NCBI RefSeq assembly: GCF_030540775.2
Contig: NZ_CP141266.1
Coordinates: 709,501-773,500, forward strand
Source of the DNA: Flavivirga abyssicola
Lineage (GTDB): Bacteria > Bacteroidota > Bacteroidia > Flavobacteriales > Flavobacteriaceae
Length of the DNA stretch: 64,000 nucleotides
Direction: 5' to 3'
Positions within the stretch are counted from its first letter, which is position 1, and each line of letters opens with the position of its first letter. A program made the position numbers and the translations under genes. Positions 18,198 through 27,422 of the stretch are shown in pieces. The notes under the pieces are model-generated. The model was not told the DNA's origin, did not search any database, and saw only the letters and a program-made list of their open reading frames with translations.

Positions 18198-19790
18198 ATG
18201 AAAAAAACAATTATAAAATTTGCAATGGTTACATTATTTGTTACTGTGACCACACTAGGAATAGTTTCATGTTCCGATGACTTTACAAACCTAGAACCCA
18301 TAGGTAGTGTCTCTTCAGGAAATTTTTGGAGAACAGAACAAGACGCCGTACAAGCATCAAATAGTTTGTATTCTGAAATGAAATCTCAAGATGTATTTGG
18401 TAGAGGGTTTTTCTGGTACATGAATGCTTCTGATGATATGATAACTGGGCGAATAAAATCGTATGCAGATAATGCTAAGAATTTCAATTTAACTGGAGGC
18501 GAAGGTGCTTTTAATAGTATATACATAAATACTTATAAAGTTATTCGCAGAGCAAATGATGTATTGGCTAATGTGCCAGATATGAACATTGATGAGCCTT
18601 TAAAAAACAGAATCTTAGGAGAAGCTTATTTTATGCGTGGGTTTAGTCATTTTTGGGTAGCTCATACTTATGGAGATCATGGGACAAATGGAGGGGTTCC
18701 AATTATAACTGTTGAGAATATGGACGATCCAGCAAGTAGTTTTTCACGCCCAGCAAGTGTTGTTGATAATTATGCTCAAATTGCTGAAGATTTAAAACAA
18801 GCAGCAGATCTATTACCATTATTTACCGGTTATAGTTCTGATGATTACGGAAGAGCACACAAAGATGCTGCACTGGCATATTTGGCAAAAACATATTTAT
18901 ATTGGGCACAATACGATAGCTCTAAATACGCAGATGCCGTAACCTATAGTGATGCCGTTACCAACTCTGGTTCTGGAAGAGCTCTGGTAAACACCAACAA
19001 CCCTGCTTTAGATTATAGAATGTTACACAGTTCTTTAAGCAATTGGGGTAGTGAATACATCTGGTCTGCAAACTCTAGTGAAGAAGGAGGCAGTATTTTA
19101 ACTGGCGTTATGTTAGAAAATAAAGGATGGGGTAAATATAACGGATGGGGCTACTTCCAGCCAACAGCTGAATTATACGATGCGTTTGAAGCTACAGATG
19201 TTAGAAGAAGCGTTACTATTTTAAAGTTTGGTGATGAGTTCCAATATTTTGGAGAAACCAGAAGATACCAATCTGAAAATTCACTATCAGGGTTTCAATT
19301 CAACAAGTACATGTACGAATTCCAATTTGCAGATGCCATTGGAAATACCGTAAACCCGAATGGAGACCATCCATCAACAGATTACAATGTTCCACTTCTA
19401 CGTTATGCCGAAATTTTATTGATAAAAGCTGAAGCATTAATCATGCAAGGTCAAAATGGTGATATTCCTTTAAATATGGTAAGAGAAAGAGCTGGTTTAG
19501 CACCTATAACTAGTGCTACTATGGACGATTTAAAACAAGAGAGACGTGTAGAATTAGCTGGAGAATTTGCCAACAGACATTTCGATTTAATTCGCTGGGG
19601 AGATGCCGAAAGCGCCTATGCACAACCACTTCATGGAAGAATACATACAGACAGAGCAGATCCAGATTCCCCCTATACCATTCAGGAAGTTTGGCCAGCT
19701 AGAAATTTTAATCCAGATGTTATGCATATTTGGCCAATACCAAATACAGTAATAGAATCTTCTGGCATCCCACAAAATAAAGGATGGTAA
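18198..19790 (+). CDS. SusD/RagB-family nutrient-binding surface lipoprotein
   Basis: 530 residues. Lipoprotein signal peptide with the lipobox ending at GIVSC, followed by SDDF, which resembles the acidic surface-export signal of Bacteroidota lipoproteins. The SusD/RagB helical TPR-like body follows, including ANDVLANVP, LGEAYFMRGFSHFW and, near the C-terminus, LLRYAEILLIKAEALI, KQERRVELAGEFANRHFDLIRW and WPIPN. It sits as the lid of the SusC barrel and captures ligand at the cell surface. Co-transcribed with susC; a terminator follows 39 bp after the stop. Confidence 0.95.
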   Translation: MKKTIIKFAMVTLFVTVTTLGIVSCSDDFTNLEPIGSVSSGNFWRTEQDAVQASNSLYSEMKSQDVFGRGFFWYMNASDDMITGRIKSYADNAKNFNLTGGEGAFNSIYINTYKVIRRANDVLANVPDMNIDEPLKNRILGEAYFMRGFSHFWVAHTYGDHGTNGGVPIITVENMDDPASSFSRPASVVDNYAQIAEDLKQAADLLPLFTGYSSDDYGRAHKDAALAYLAKTYLYWAQYDSSKYADAVTYSDAVTNSGSGRALVNTNNPALDYRMLHSSLSNWGSEYIWSANSSEEGGSILTGVMLENKGWGKYNGWGYFQPTAELYDAFEATDVRRSVTILKFGDEFQYFGETRRYQSENSLSGFQFNKYMYEFQFADAIGNTVNPNGDHPSTDYNVPLLRYAEILLIKAEALIMQGQNGDIPLNMVRERAGLAPITSATMDDLKQERRVELAGEFANRHFDLIRWGDAESAYAQPLHGRIHTDRADPDSPYTIQEVWPARNFNPDVMHIWPIPNTVIESSGIPQNKGW

Positions 19791-19829
19791 AAAAATTGAG
19801 TTAGTTTAGTTTTTTTGTAATTAGTTTGT

Positions 19830-19866
19830 AAAGGGGTTATAACTTTTTAATAGCCCCTTTATTTTT
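19830..19866 (+). terminator. Terminator after susD
   Basis: Stem AAAGGGGTTAT / ATAGCCCCTTT (one G-U pair) around a 9-nt loop, followed by ATTTTTATT. It partly separates susCD from the phosphatase gene, whose ATG is 48 bp beyond. Confidence 0.75.
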
Positions 19867-19914
19867 ATTATTTTATTCAAAAATAGTTACACAACGATCG
19901 TTTAATCAAAACCT

Positions 19915-21708
19915 ATGTTATCAAATTTCAAAATATCTTTAAGTCTATTATTTTTAATAGTATCCAATGTATCAGTTTCACAAAACACCTATATACATTC
20001 CCATAATGATTATAAGCAAGACATCCCTTTTTGGCGGGCTTTAACCAGTGGGGCGAATTCAATAGAAATTGATGTTTTTTTGCAACAACAAAACTTATAC
20101 GTTGCTCATAGTAAACAGGAAATAGCACCTAAAAGGACTATTGAATCTTTATACTTAAAACCTTTAAAGGTAGCATTGGAAATGAAACATCGAGAACATC
20201 AATCATTATATCTACTGATTGATATTAAATCGGAAGCAACCACAACATTAAACAAACTTATTACAGTACTAAAACGCTATCCTTCAATAATTAATAATAA
20301 AAACATTAAAATAATTATATCCGGAAATAGGCCCTTAGCTAAAGATTATAGTAAATATCCTGATTTTATTTTCTTCGATTGGCAAAAAGCAGAAAAACCC
20401 GAATCGTTTATTAACTGGGAAAAGGTTGCTATGATTAGTTTAGATTTTAAAGCATACTCCGGTTGGAATGGAAAAGGCAGGTTAACCCATAAAGATTATA
20501 ATCAAGTGACAACTATCATCTCTAAAGCAAAGGCGACTAAAAAACCATTACGTTTTTGGGGAACACCAGATTCTAAATCTGCCTGGAAAGTTTTCTTAGA
20601 ATTAGGTGTAGATATTATAAATACAGATAAACCATACGAATGTGTTAATTATATTGAATCTTTTCCAAATAGATTAATAACATCAACGACATCTTCTGAA
20701 GTATATATGCCCAGTTTTAAATCAGATCAAAAACAACTGCCTGTAAAAAACATCATCTTCTTAATTGGAGACGGTAATGGCTTAGCTCAAATATCTTCTG
20801 CTGTTTTAGCTAATAATGGGAAATTATCTTTAACTCAATTGAAAAGTATTGGGTTAATAAAAACACAATCCGCGGACGATTTTATTACAGATTCAGCCGC
20901 TGGCGGAACCGCTTTTGCTACAGGTGTAAAAACAAACAACAGGGCTATTGGCACGAATATTAATGGAGAATCAATAAAAAACATCACAGAAATATTGCAT
21001 CATCGAGGCTTTTCTACTGGATGTATCACAACAGATGAAATTACTGGTGCTACGCCAGCATCATTTTATGCCCATCAAGCAGATCGATCTGACGTTAAAA
21101 ACATATCCAACGACCTTATACATAGCAAATTGAACTTGTTTGTAGGCGGTGGCGGTTTTCATTTTAAAAACACAGCTTTAAATCAAAAATTCAAACTGTT
21201 ATCATCTATTGAAAACATAAATACAAATCGGGAAGATAAAATTGGAGTTTTAGTTTCTAACGAAGGGATTCCTTCTGTAATAGGCGGCAGAGGAAACATG
21301 CTTGCTAATGCAACTAAATATGGGCTTCAATTTTTAAAGCAAAAGAAGAAACCTTTCTTTTTAATGGTAGAAGCTGCTCAAATTGATAGTTTTGGACACA
21401 GTAATAATACTGCCGGAATAATCTCTGAGACTATCGATTTTGATAAAGCCATAACAGAAGCACTGAAGTTTGCCGACAAAAACCCTGATACATTAGTAAT
21501 CATTACGGCAGATCATGAAACGTCAGGTTTTAGTATTCCGCAAGGAAACCTTGAAAATCATGTTATAGAAGGCGATTTTACAACACATGATCATACAGGG
21601 ACTATGGTACCTGTTTTTGCTTATGGCCCACAATCGCATTTGTTTTCAGGTGTATACGAGAATACAGAAATATTTCATAAAATACAGGAATGCTTGTTGA
21701 AAGAGTAA
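19915..21708 (+). CDS. Fusion of GDPD/PI-PLC-like phosphodiesterase and alkaline phosphatase
   Basis: 597 residues with a signal peptide (to about VSVSQ). Residues about 22-250 resemble the uncharacterised PI-PLC/GDPD TIM-barrel branch (HSHNDYKQDIPFWRALTSG, then SIEIDVFL). Residues about 275-597 are an alkaline phosphatase domain: metal-binding Asp286 in LIGDGNG, nucleophile Ser327 in DSAAGGTA, TTDEITGATP, EAAQIDSFGH, ITADHETSGF and HTGTMVPVFAYGP. The known chemistry of the halves is cleavage of phosphodiesters, then removal of phosphate from the resulting monoester. The gene is last in the SusC/SusD locus, so a periplasmic two-step phosphoester degradation is inferred. Whether the N-terminal domain is active is uncertain. 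Confidence 0.88.
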   Translation: MLSNFKISLSLLFLIVSNVSVSQNTYIHSHNDYKQDIPFWRALTSGANSIEIDVFLQQQNLYVAHSKQEIAPKRTIESLYLKPLKVALEMKHREHQSLYLLIDIKSEATTTLNKLITVLKRYPSIINNKNIKIIISGNRPLAKDYSKYPDFIFFDWQKAEKPESFINWEKVAMISLDFKAYSGWNGKGRLTHKDYNQVTTIISKAKATKKPLRFWGTPDSKSAWKVFLELGVDIINTDKPYECVNYIESFPNRLITSTTSSEVYMPSFKSDQKQLPVKNIIFLIGDGNGLAQISSAVLANNGKLSLTQLKSIGLIKTQSADDFITDSAAGGTAFATGVKTNNRAIGTNINGESIKNITEILHHRGFSTGCITTDEITGATPASFYAHQADRSDVKNISNDLIHSKLNLFVGGGGFHFKNTALNQKFKLLSSIENINTNREDKIGVLVSNEGIPSVIGGRGNMLANATKYGLQFLKQKKKPFFLMVEAAQIDSFGHSNNTAGIISETIDFDKAITEALKFADKNPDTLVIITADHETSGFSIPQGNLENHVIEGDFTTHDHTGTMVPVFAYGPQSHLFSGVYENTEIFHKIQECLLKE

Positions 21709-21754
21709 CTAGAATCAAAAACCTAGGTTATAACAACCAATCTTATACAGGTAA

Positions 21755-21785
21755 TAAAAAAGCAGCTTATAAGCTGCTTTTTTGC
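21755..21785. terminator. Bidirectional terminator between phosphatase and 86-residue protein genes
   Basis: The 18-bp perfect palindrome AGCAGCTTATAAGCTGCT (21761-21778) is flanked by an A-run on the left and a T-run on the right, so it can terminate transcription on both strands. It lies between two convergent genes. Confidence 0.9.
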
Positions 21786-22045
21786 TATATCAAGTATAGA
21801 AAAGTTGATATTAGAATTAGAAATAATATAAAGCATAACATAGTTTTAATTCTAGTTTTTCTGTTCTCTTTTATGGTTCTATTTCTAATTTCTTTTAATT
21901 GTTCTGCGGTTGCTTTTGGAAACTTTGCTAATTTAACATTGCTGTAACTACCTCCTAAAGCACTTTTTTCTTTTCTTTTTGATAAAAGGCTTCTATTATT
22001 TTTTAAAGAATTAATAGCTGCCAGCATTGACCCTTCTCCTCCCAT
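21785..22045 (-). CDS. Conserved small protein with C-terminal membrane anchor, function unknown
   Basis: 86 residues beginning MGGEGSMLAAINSLKNNR and ending in one hydrophobic helix (about 69-86, TMLCFILFLILISTFLYLI). The middle is basic with a KFPKATAEQLKEIRNR helix. Small proteins of this shape occur widely in Flavobacteriaceae and have at times been mislabelled as riboflavin synthase; I see no enzyme motif. A tail-anchored membrane protein is the most that can be said. Its stop coincides with the bidirectional terminator shared with the phosphatase gene. Confidence 0.75.
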   Translation of the reverse strand: MGGEGSMLAAINSLKNNRSLLSKRKEKSALGGSYSNVKLAKFPKATAEQLKEIRNRTIKENRKTRIKTMLCFILFLILISTFLYLI

Positions 22046-22304
22046 GGTTTCTAGTATTTATAATGACATTGTATTGAAATACATTCAACACATTTTAAAG
22101 TTTTTGCAATAAATTGACTGTTCAATAAAACAAGTCTATCGAAATTCAATTCAAAAAAATATAAAAGATTATTTTGAGGTTAGCTCAAAAGATCATCAGT
22201 TAACAATCGTAAAAAAGCTGCTTTAATATATGTAGTATTTCTTGTAAAAATGTTACAACTTTTATAAAAAATATCAAGAACTTATCTTGACTTTTTCTAT
22301 TTAC

Positions 22305-22562
22305 CTAGGCAAAGATTGCAATAATAATAGTCGTATAAGCAGATACTTTCAAAATAGTTTCTGCACCCGAAGTAAATCTACATCGACTACTTTTTAAACG
22401 TTGTTTAATCCCAAAAAGAGATTGTGAAGTTATATTACTCAAATTCTTTGTTACTAATTTCTTATAGTTAGAATTTAATATGCCTTCTGGCTCAGCATGT
22501 TGTACATAACCTTTGGGTTCAGGTAATGGCTCTAAATCTTGTTCTGTTAATAATAATTCCAT
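22305..22562 (-). CDS. Small hypothetical protein with C-terminal hydrophobic segment
   Basis: 85 residues counting from the ATG that gives MELLLTEQDLEPLPEP. An upstream in-frame ATG would add 30 residues of unlikely composition. The protein has a proline/glutamate-rich start, a basic middle (SLFGIKQRLKSSRCRF) and a weakly hydrophobic end (ETILKVSAYTTIIIAIFA). I do not recognise a family. It is near the similar-sized 86-residue gene on the same strand (259 bp apart), but I see no shared sequence. Reality of the gene is moderately supported by length and composition only. Confidence 0.5.
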   Translation of the reverse strand: MELLLTEQDLEPLPEPKGYVQHAEPEGILNSNYKKLVTKNLSNITSQSLFGIKQRLKSSRCRFTSGAETILKVSAYTTIIIAIFA

Positions 22563-22931
22563 AATACTTTTATTTAATTGGTTATACAAATACGACGTCT
22601 GAAACTTAAGATTGTTACATAGTATTACCTTACACCTCTCAATTACAAGCATTTAAAAAACACTTAAATACAATATGACGAAGTTTTTTAGCACGAAAAG
22701 TACTACATGAAAAGCCACTAATTTACATTAGTGGCTTACATAACAAACTTTTGCTTAAATTATGGAAATCAATATAATAGCCCTTATTGCCATGTAATAA
22801 GCAAACTACAAATGAATGTTTTTTATTTATAAATCCATTGTGGTTTTTCCACAAATTTTTATTACATTAATAATACTAGTGAAAACAATCTATATTTTTG
22901 AATATTGAATTAAAAAGAAATACCCTCTAAC
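22563..22931. other. Gene-free stretch between small minus-strand gene and response regulator
   Basis: 369 bp. It holds a perfect 11-bp stem-loop (22712-22737, AAGCCACTAAT / ATTAGTGGCTT, loop TTAC) and a second small one, TTGTGG/CCACAA (22838-22854), followed by ATTTTT. The response-regulator promoter element is at 22893-22900. The first hairpin lacks a T-run on either strand, so it is not an obvious terminator. Confidence 0.6.
22893..22900 (+). promoter_or_regulatory. Putative -7 element of response regulator
   Basis: TATTTTTG, a match to TAnnTTTG, 31 bp upstream of the response regulator ATG. No clear -33 TTG at normal spacing. Confidence 0.4.
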
Positions 22932-23588
22932 ATGAATACGATAAGCATTAACCTACTTATTATAGAAGATTCTGCTATCATAGCAAATGCTTATAAAAAC
23001 ATACTCAATGAAATTGAAAACGTGACCTTTAATGTTACTTTTGCTAAGAATTGCGATGAGGCTATACATAAAATTCAACGAACAAAAACACAAATAGTAC
23101 TTCTAGATCTCCAACTTCCTATTTCAAAAAACGAACGTTTTATTTGCGGGGAAGACTTAGGTCTTTTAATAAGAAAAGAATCTCCTGACACTAAGATATT
23201 AGTTTTAACATCGATTACAGATCAGACTAGAATTCAAAACGTTATCAATGAAATTCATCCGGAAGGTTTTATGATTAAATCTGACATTGATGGTATTGAT
23301 TTAAAAAATGCGATTATATATACTTTAAAAGGTAGAATATATTATAGTAAAACCATTGAAGGTTATACTCGAAAAACATATGCAAACAGAATAACGATTG
23401 ATGATTTTGACAGACAAATATTGTATCATTTATCTATGGGAGAAAAAACTAAAGATTTGTCAAATTTTATTCCGTTATCAACTCGAGCTATTGAGGTAAG
23501 AAAAACGAAATTAAAAACCTTATTAGATACTAAAAATAAAGAAAACTTCAATTTAGTAAAAGAAGCTAAAAAATTAGGTTTTATATAA
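22932..23588 (+). CDS. Response regulator with LuxR-type HTH
   Basis: 218 residues. The N-terminal receiver (about 1-130) has the acidic pocket IIEDS, phosphoacceptor Asp59 in VLLDLQLP, a switch Thr in VLTSIT and the conserved Lys in FMIKSD. The C-terminal part (about 155-218) is a short LuxR/NarL-like helix-turn-helix (FDRQILYHLSMGEKTKDLS then STRAIEVRKTKLKTLL). The family activates or represses genes on phosphorylation by a histidine kinase. No kinase gene is adjacent, so it is an orphan regulator here. Convergent with trkH, only 6 bp from its stop. Confidence 0.9.
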   Translation: MNTISINLLIIEDSAIIANAYKNILNEIENVTFNVTFAKNCDEAIHKIQRTKTQIVLLDLQLPISKNERFICGEDLGLLIRKESPDTKILVLTSITDQTRIQNVINEIHPEGFMIKSDIDGIDLKNAIIYTLKGRIYYSKTIEGYTRKTYANRITIDDFDRQILYHLSMGEKTKDLSNFIPLSTRAIEVRKTKLKTLLDTKNKENFNLVKEAKKLGFI

Positions 23589-23594
23589 ACTCTC

Positions 23595-25088
23595 CTATCT
23601 GTTACGCCAAAAGAAAGGCGTAAGCAAAATAAGTACTGTAAAAAGTTCTAAACGACCGATAAGCATTAAAAAAGAAGCCCACCATTTTGCTAAAGAAGGT
23701 AATGCAGAATAGTTATTTACTGGTCCAAATTCTCCAAGTGCAGGCCCCACGTTTCCTAAACTGGAAGCCGCTAAACCTATTGCAGATTTAAAATCTATTT
23801 CAAACATGGAAAACCCTAAGGATCCAATAATAAACGATAACATATAAAGAATAAAAAATCCTAAAATATTAAATACAATATCCCCAGAAATGGCTCTTTT
23901 ATTATAACGTACCGGCAAAATAGCATTTGGGTGTAGTGTCCGTTTAAATTCTAAAAAACCATTCTTTATCAATATTAAATGGCGCACGACCTTTACCCCT
24001 CCCGAAGTACTTCCTGCCGACCCTCCTAAAAACATAAGACCGAAAAAGAAAACCATTAAGAATGGTGTCCACATGGTATAATCTGCAGTTACAAAACCTG
24101 TAGTAGTAACAATAGCCAATACTTGAAACAAAGAGTGTCTAAATGCGCTTTCAGCTTCGCCCCAAACCATAGGGTGTGCAATAGAAGATGCAGATATATC
24201 TGCTCTAAAATATATAATTATAGCTGCTATTATTGTAAAAACCCCTACGAATTTGAAGTACAATTTAAACTCTTCATCTTTAATTATTTTCTGAACTTTT
24301 CCCTTAAAAGCGAAGTAACTCAAAACAAAATTGGTACCAGCCAAAAACATAAATAATATAATAATATATTGAATTACTGGCTCTCCATTCCAATAAGCTA
24401 CACTAGCATTTTTAGTTGAAAAACCACCTGTAGACAAAGTACATAGCGAATGATTTATAGCATCAAAAAAAGACATGCCCGCTACACTTAACAGCAATGT
24501 TTCTGCGGCTGTATATCCAAAATAAATAAGCCATAAACGCTTGGCAGTATCTGTAATTCTAGGGTGTAATTTATCGGCACTAGGGCCTGGTGCTTCTGCT
24601 GCGAATAGCTGCATCCCACCAATTCCCAATAAAGGCAGTATGGCAATCGCTAAAACAATAATTCCCATACCTCCTATCCAATGCGTTAAACTACGCCAAA
24701 ATAAAACACCTTTAGGTACGGCTTCAATATCGTTTAAAATAGAAGCTCCTGTAGTAGTAAAACCAGACATGGTTTCAAAAAAAGCGTTTGTAAAGCTTGG
24801 AATACTTTGTGTTAACACGTAAGGTAGAGTACCTGAAAGCGCCATAATGATCCAACCAAAAGAAACCACAATGTAGCCTTCCCGCTTATTCATTTCTTTT
24901 TTATGACGTCTTGTAAACACCATAGCTAAAAGACCCGCTATTAGTGTAAATATACCCGATAAAGATAATTGAAATGTAACCCCATCTTTGTAAAGAAAAC
25001 TAACAAGAGCAGATACCAGCATAAAACCACCATTAAATAGCAGTAGTAATCCTAAGAAATGAAAAATTATTTTATAATTTAACTTCAT
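23595..25088 (-). CDS. trkH: TrkH-family potassium uptake protein (membrane subunit)
   Basis: 497 residues, a polytopic membrane protein of the Trk/Ktr superfamily with four M1-P-M2 repeats. Selectivity-filter segments are visible: TTTGASI, LSTGGFST, VTTTGFVTA and SSLGNVGPALG. It forms the K+-translocating pore in the inner membrane and works with the cytosolic TrkA gate, encoded 15 bp upstream in the same operon. It starts MKLNYKIIFHFLGLL and ends in WRNR with no unusual features. Confidence 0.95.
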   Translation of the reverse strand: MKLNYKIIFHFLGLLLLFNGGFMLVSALVSFLYKDGVTFQLSLSGIFTLIAGLLAMVFTRRHKKEMNKREGYIVVSFGWIIMALSGTLPYVLTQSIPSFTNAFFETMSGFTTTGASILNDIEAVPKGVLFWRSLTHWIGGMGIIVLAIAILPLLGIGGMQLFAAEAPGPSADKLHPRITDTAKRLWLIYFGYTAAETLLLSVAGMSFFDAINHSLCTLSTGGFSTKNASVAYWNGEPVIQYIIILFMFLAGTNFVLSYFAFKGKVQKIIKDEEFKLYFKFVGVFTIIAAIIIYFRADISASSIAHPMVWGEAESAFRHSLFQVLAIVTTTGFVTADYTMWTPFLMVFFFGLMFLGGSAGSTSGGVKVVRHLILIKNGFLEFKRTLHPNAILPVRYNKRAISGDIVFNILGFFILYMLSFIIGSLGFSMFEIDFKSAIGLAASSLGNVGPALGEFGPVNNYSALPSLAKWWASFLMLIGRLELFTVLILLTPFFWRNR

Positions 25089-25103
25089 CTTATTAAGCGC
25101 ATC

Positions 25104-26453
25104 TTAACGAAATAATTTTTCGACACCTTTTATCGATTTAAGGAGACTACAAACCACAACTCTATCTCCTTCTCGAATTTTAAAATCTCCAAGAGCTATA
25201 ACACCTAAACCGTTTCTAATAACCCCTCCAATAATGGCTGACCTTGGAAAATCGACATCCTTAATATACTTATTACAAATAGCTGAAGTAGGCTTTACTT
25301 CAAACTCTAGTAATTCAGCATTCATATTGTTAAGTTTTGTCATAGCAACAACCTCTCCTTTTCTTATATATCTAAATATATTGTTTGCAGCTAATAACTT
25401 TTTATTTATTAGTGTTTCAATACCAACAGAATGCGATAATTCAAAATAATCCATGTTTTCAACCAAAGCAACCGTTTTTTTAACACCCTTGGATTTCGCT
25501 ACCAAACAAGACATGATGTTCGTTTCAGAGTTCCCTGCCACCGCTATAAAAGCATCCATTTCACTAATATTCTCTTCATCGAGCAAATCAACATTACGAC
25601 CATCACTATGAATCACTAAAACATTTGGTAAATCATCAGCAATTTCAAAGGCACGCTCTTTATCTTCTTCAAATAATTTTACTTTAAGTCCTTTGTCGCT
25701 TAAATCTCTTGCCGATTTATAACCAATTTGACTACCCCCCAAAATCATCACATTCTTTATCTCTCTGTTTGATTTTCCTGTTAGTCTACAAAGTTCTTCA
25801 CCACCTCCTTCTGATGTTACAAATACAACATTATCACCTCTTTTAAACTCTGTGCTTCCTCTTGGTATGATTGTATATTGGGTTCCGAATCGTTGAATTG
25901 CAATAGGAACAAAATGGATTTCCGGGAAAATTTTCGCAGCTTCTTTAACAGTCTTGCCAACAAATGAAGCCGATCTGGACAATGTTAAACCAACCATAGT
26001 AAGTGCACCTCCTTCAAACTCGTAAGTATCATTAAAAGACGATTGTTTTAAAGACACTTCTATTTCTGCTGCAGCTAAAGCTTCGGGAGAAATTAACTCA
26101 TCAATACCAAACTTAGTAAAACCTACTTCGTCTTTGTAAGTTATAAATTCAGTATTAGAGATTCTAGCAATGGTTCGTTTAGCTCCTAATTGTTTGGCTA
26201 ATACACATACAGTGATATTAGTTGTCTCAATTGCCGTAACAGCAATAAACAGGTCACAGTTATTTATGCGAGCTTCTTTTAAAATAGAGATTGAAGTAGT
26301 ATCGCCTCTAATAACTTTGATATCCAAATGGGTATCAGCATAAGCTAAACTCTCTTTGTCTATATCTATTAATGTTATTTCTTGAGACTCGTAAGACAAC
26401 AATTTTGCCAAATGAAATCCAACTTCACCAGCACCAGCTATGATTATTTTCAT
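25104..26453 (-). CDS. trkA: Trk system potassium transporter TrkA (NAD-binding regulatory subunit)
   Basis: 449 residues with two tandem RCK modules. The first Rossmann fold is MKIIIAGAGEVGFHLAKLL and the second IKNVMILGGSQIGYKSARDL, each followed by a TrkA-C domain (about 140-220 and 365-449). It binds NAD(H) and/or ATP and gates TrkH at the membrane. It is the first gene of the trkA-trkH operon, which has a -7-like element 26 bp upstream of the start. Confidence 0.96.
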   Translation of the reverse strand: MKIIIAGAGEVGFHLAKLLSYESQEITLIDIDKESLAYADTHLDIKVIRGDTTSISILKEARINNCDLFIAVTAIETTNITVCVLAKQLGAKRTIARISNTEFITYKDEVGFTKFGIDELISPEALAAAEIEVSLKQSSFNDTYEFEGGALTMVGLTLSRSASFVGKTVKEAAKIFPEIHFVPIAIQRFGTQYTIIPRGSTEFKRGDNVVFVTSEGGGEELCRLTGKSNREIKNVMILGGSQIGYKSARDLSDKGLKVKLFEEDKERAFEIADDLPNVLVIHSDGRNVDLLDEENISEMDAFIAVAGNSETNIMSCLVAKSKGVKKTVALVENMDYFELSHSVGIETLINKKLLAANNIFRYIRKGEVVAMTKLNNMNAELLEFEVKPTSAICNKYIKDVDFPRSAIIGGVIRNGLGVIALGDFKIREGDRVVVCSLLKSIKGVEKLFR

Positions 26454-26478
26454 TATTCAATTATCACATAAAGTAGAG

Positions 26479-26486
26479 CAAATATA
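26479..26486 (-). promoter_or_regulatory. Putative -7 element of trkA-trkH operon
   Basis: Read on the minus strand it is TATATTTG, matching TAnnTTTG, 26 bp upstream of the trkA ATG in the divergent region shared with ubiE. No clear -33 element at standard distance. Confidence 0.45.
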
Positions 26487-26691
26487 CTATAAAATACATA
26501 TTGCCACATGAGATATTATAAATATTAATATTTGTTATCTCTTTGATTATTGCTTTTCTAAAAGCTTATATTCTTCCAAACAATATTTGTCTCAATAATT
26601 TTGGCTGGGATGACCTTCATAATCTATTTTGCCTTAAATTATTATATTAAAGTAAAAATAAATTATGTAGGTTTGCCAAAAAATAATAGCA

Positions 26692-27417
26692 TTGTCAAAA
26701 ATTAAACCCTACAAAAACAGTGATTTAGGCAAAAAAGAACAAGTCACTAAAATGTTTGATACTATTTCTAAAGATTACGACGGCTTAAATCGTGTTATTT
26801 CTTTTGGAATAGATATTAAATGGCGAAAAAAAGTAGTAAAAATTGTTAAAGAAAATACCCCAGAAACTATTTTAGATATTGCTACAGGTACTGGAGATTT
26901 AGCCATTAATCTAGCTGAAACTAATGCCTCAAAAATTGTTGGCTTAGATATTAGCAGTGGTATGCTGGAAATAGGTAAAGAAAAAATAAAGAAAAAATCT
27001 TTAGAGTCTAAAATAGACATGGTTTTAGGTGATAGTGAAAATATGCCTTTTGAAGATAATTCTTTTGATGCGATTACAGTTGCCTTTGGTGTAAGGAATT
27101 TTGAAACCTTGGAAAATGGTTTAAAAGAAATCTTTAGAGTATTGAAACCAAATGGTACATTCGTAATATTAGAAACATCTATTCCTTCTAAAACGCCTTA
27201 CAAACAAGGTTATAAATTTTACACAAAATATATTTTACCCCTTATTGGAAAGCTATTTTCAAAAGATAGAAGTGCTTATAAATATTTATGTGAATCTGCT
27301 TCTGTTTTTCCTTACGGAGAAGCTTTAAACAATATTTTACGTAAAATTGGGTTTATTAATGTTGAGGATTTTCCACAAACGTTTGGTGTGGCAACAATTT
27401 ATAAATCATCTAAGTAA
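26692..27417 (+). CDS. ubiE: Demethylmenaquinone methyltransferase (UbiE/MenG)
   Basis: 241 residues. A SAM-dependent class I methyltransferase carrying out the last step of menaquinone synthesis. Motif I is [13 protein letters not shown], and the UbiE signatures are [21 protein letters not shown] and [11 protein letters not shown]. The start is TTG (giving [17 protein letters not shown]); the first in-frame ATG is inside the conserved MFDTIS block and would remove family-typical residues. porT starts 5 bp after the stop and is likely co-transcribed. Confidence 0.94.
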   Translation: MSKIKPYKNSDLGKKEQVTKMFDTISKDYDGLNRVISFGIDIKWRKKVVKIVKENTPETILDIATGTGDLAINLAETNASKIVGLDISSGMLEIGKEKIKKKSLESKIDMVLGDSENMPFEDNSFDAITVAFGVRNFETLENGLKEIFRVLKPNGTFVILETSIPSKTPYKQGYKFYTKYILPLIGKLFSKDRSAYKYLCESASVFPYGEALNNILRKIGFINVEDFPQTFGVATIYKSSK

Positions 27418-27422
27418 TAAGT

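Noticed and set aside
21690-21947. 85-codon plus-strand frame after the phosphatase
   Set aside because: It starts inside the phosphatase gene, crosses the terminator and runs antisense to the 86-residue gene, with no protein-like features.
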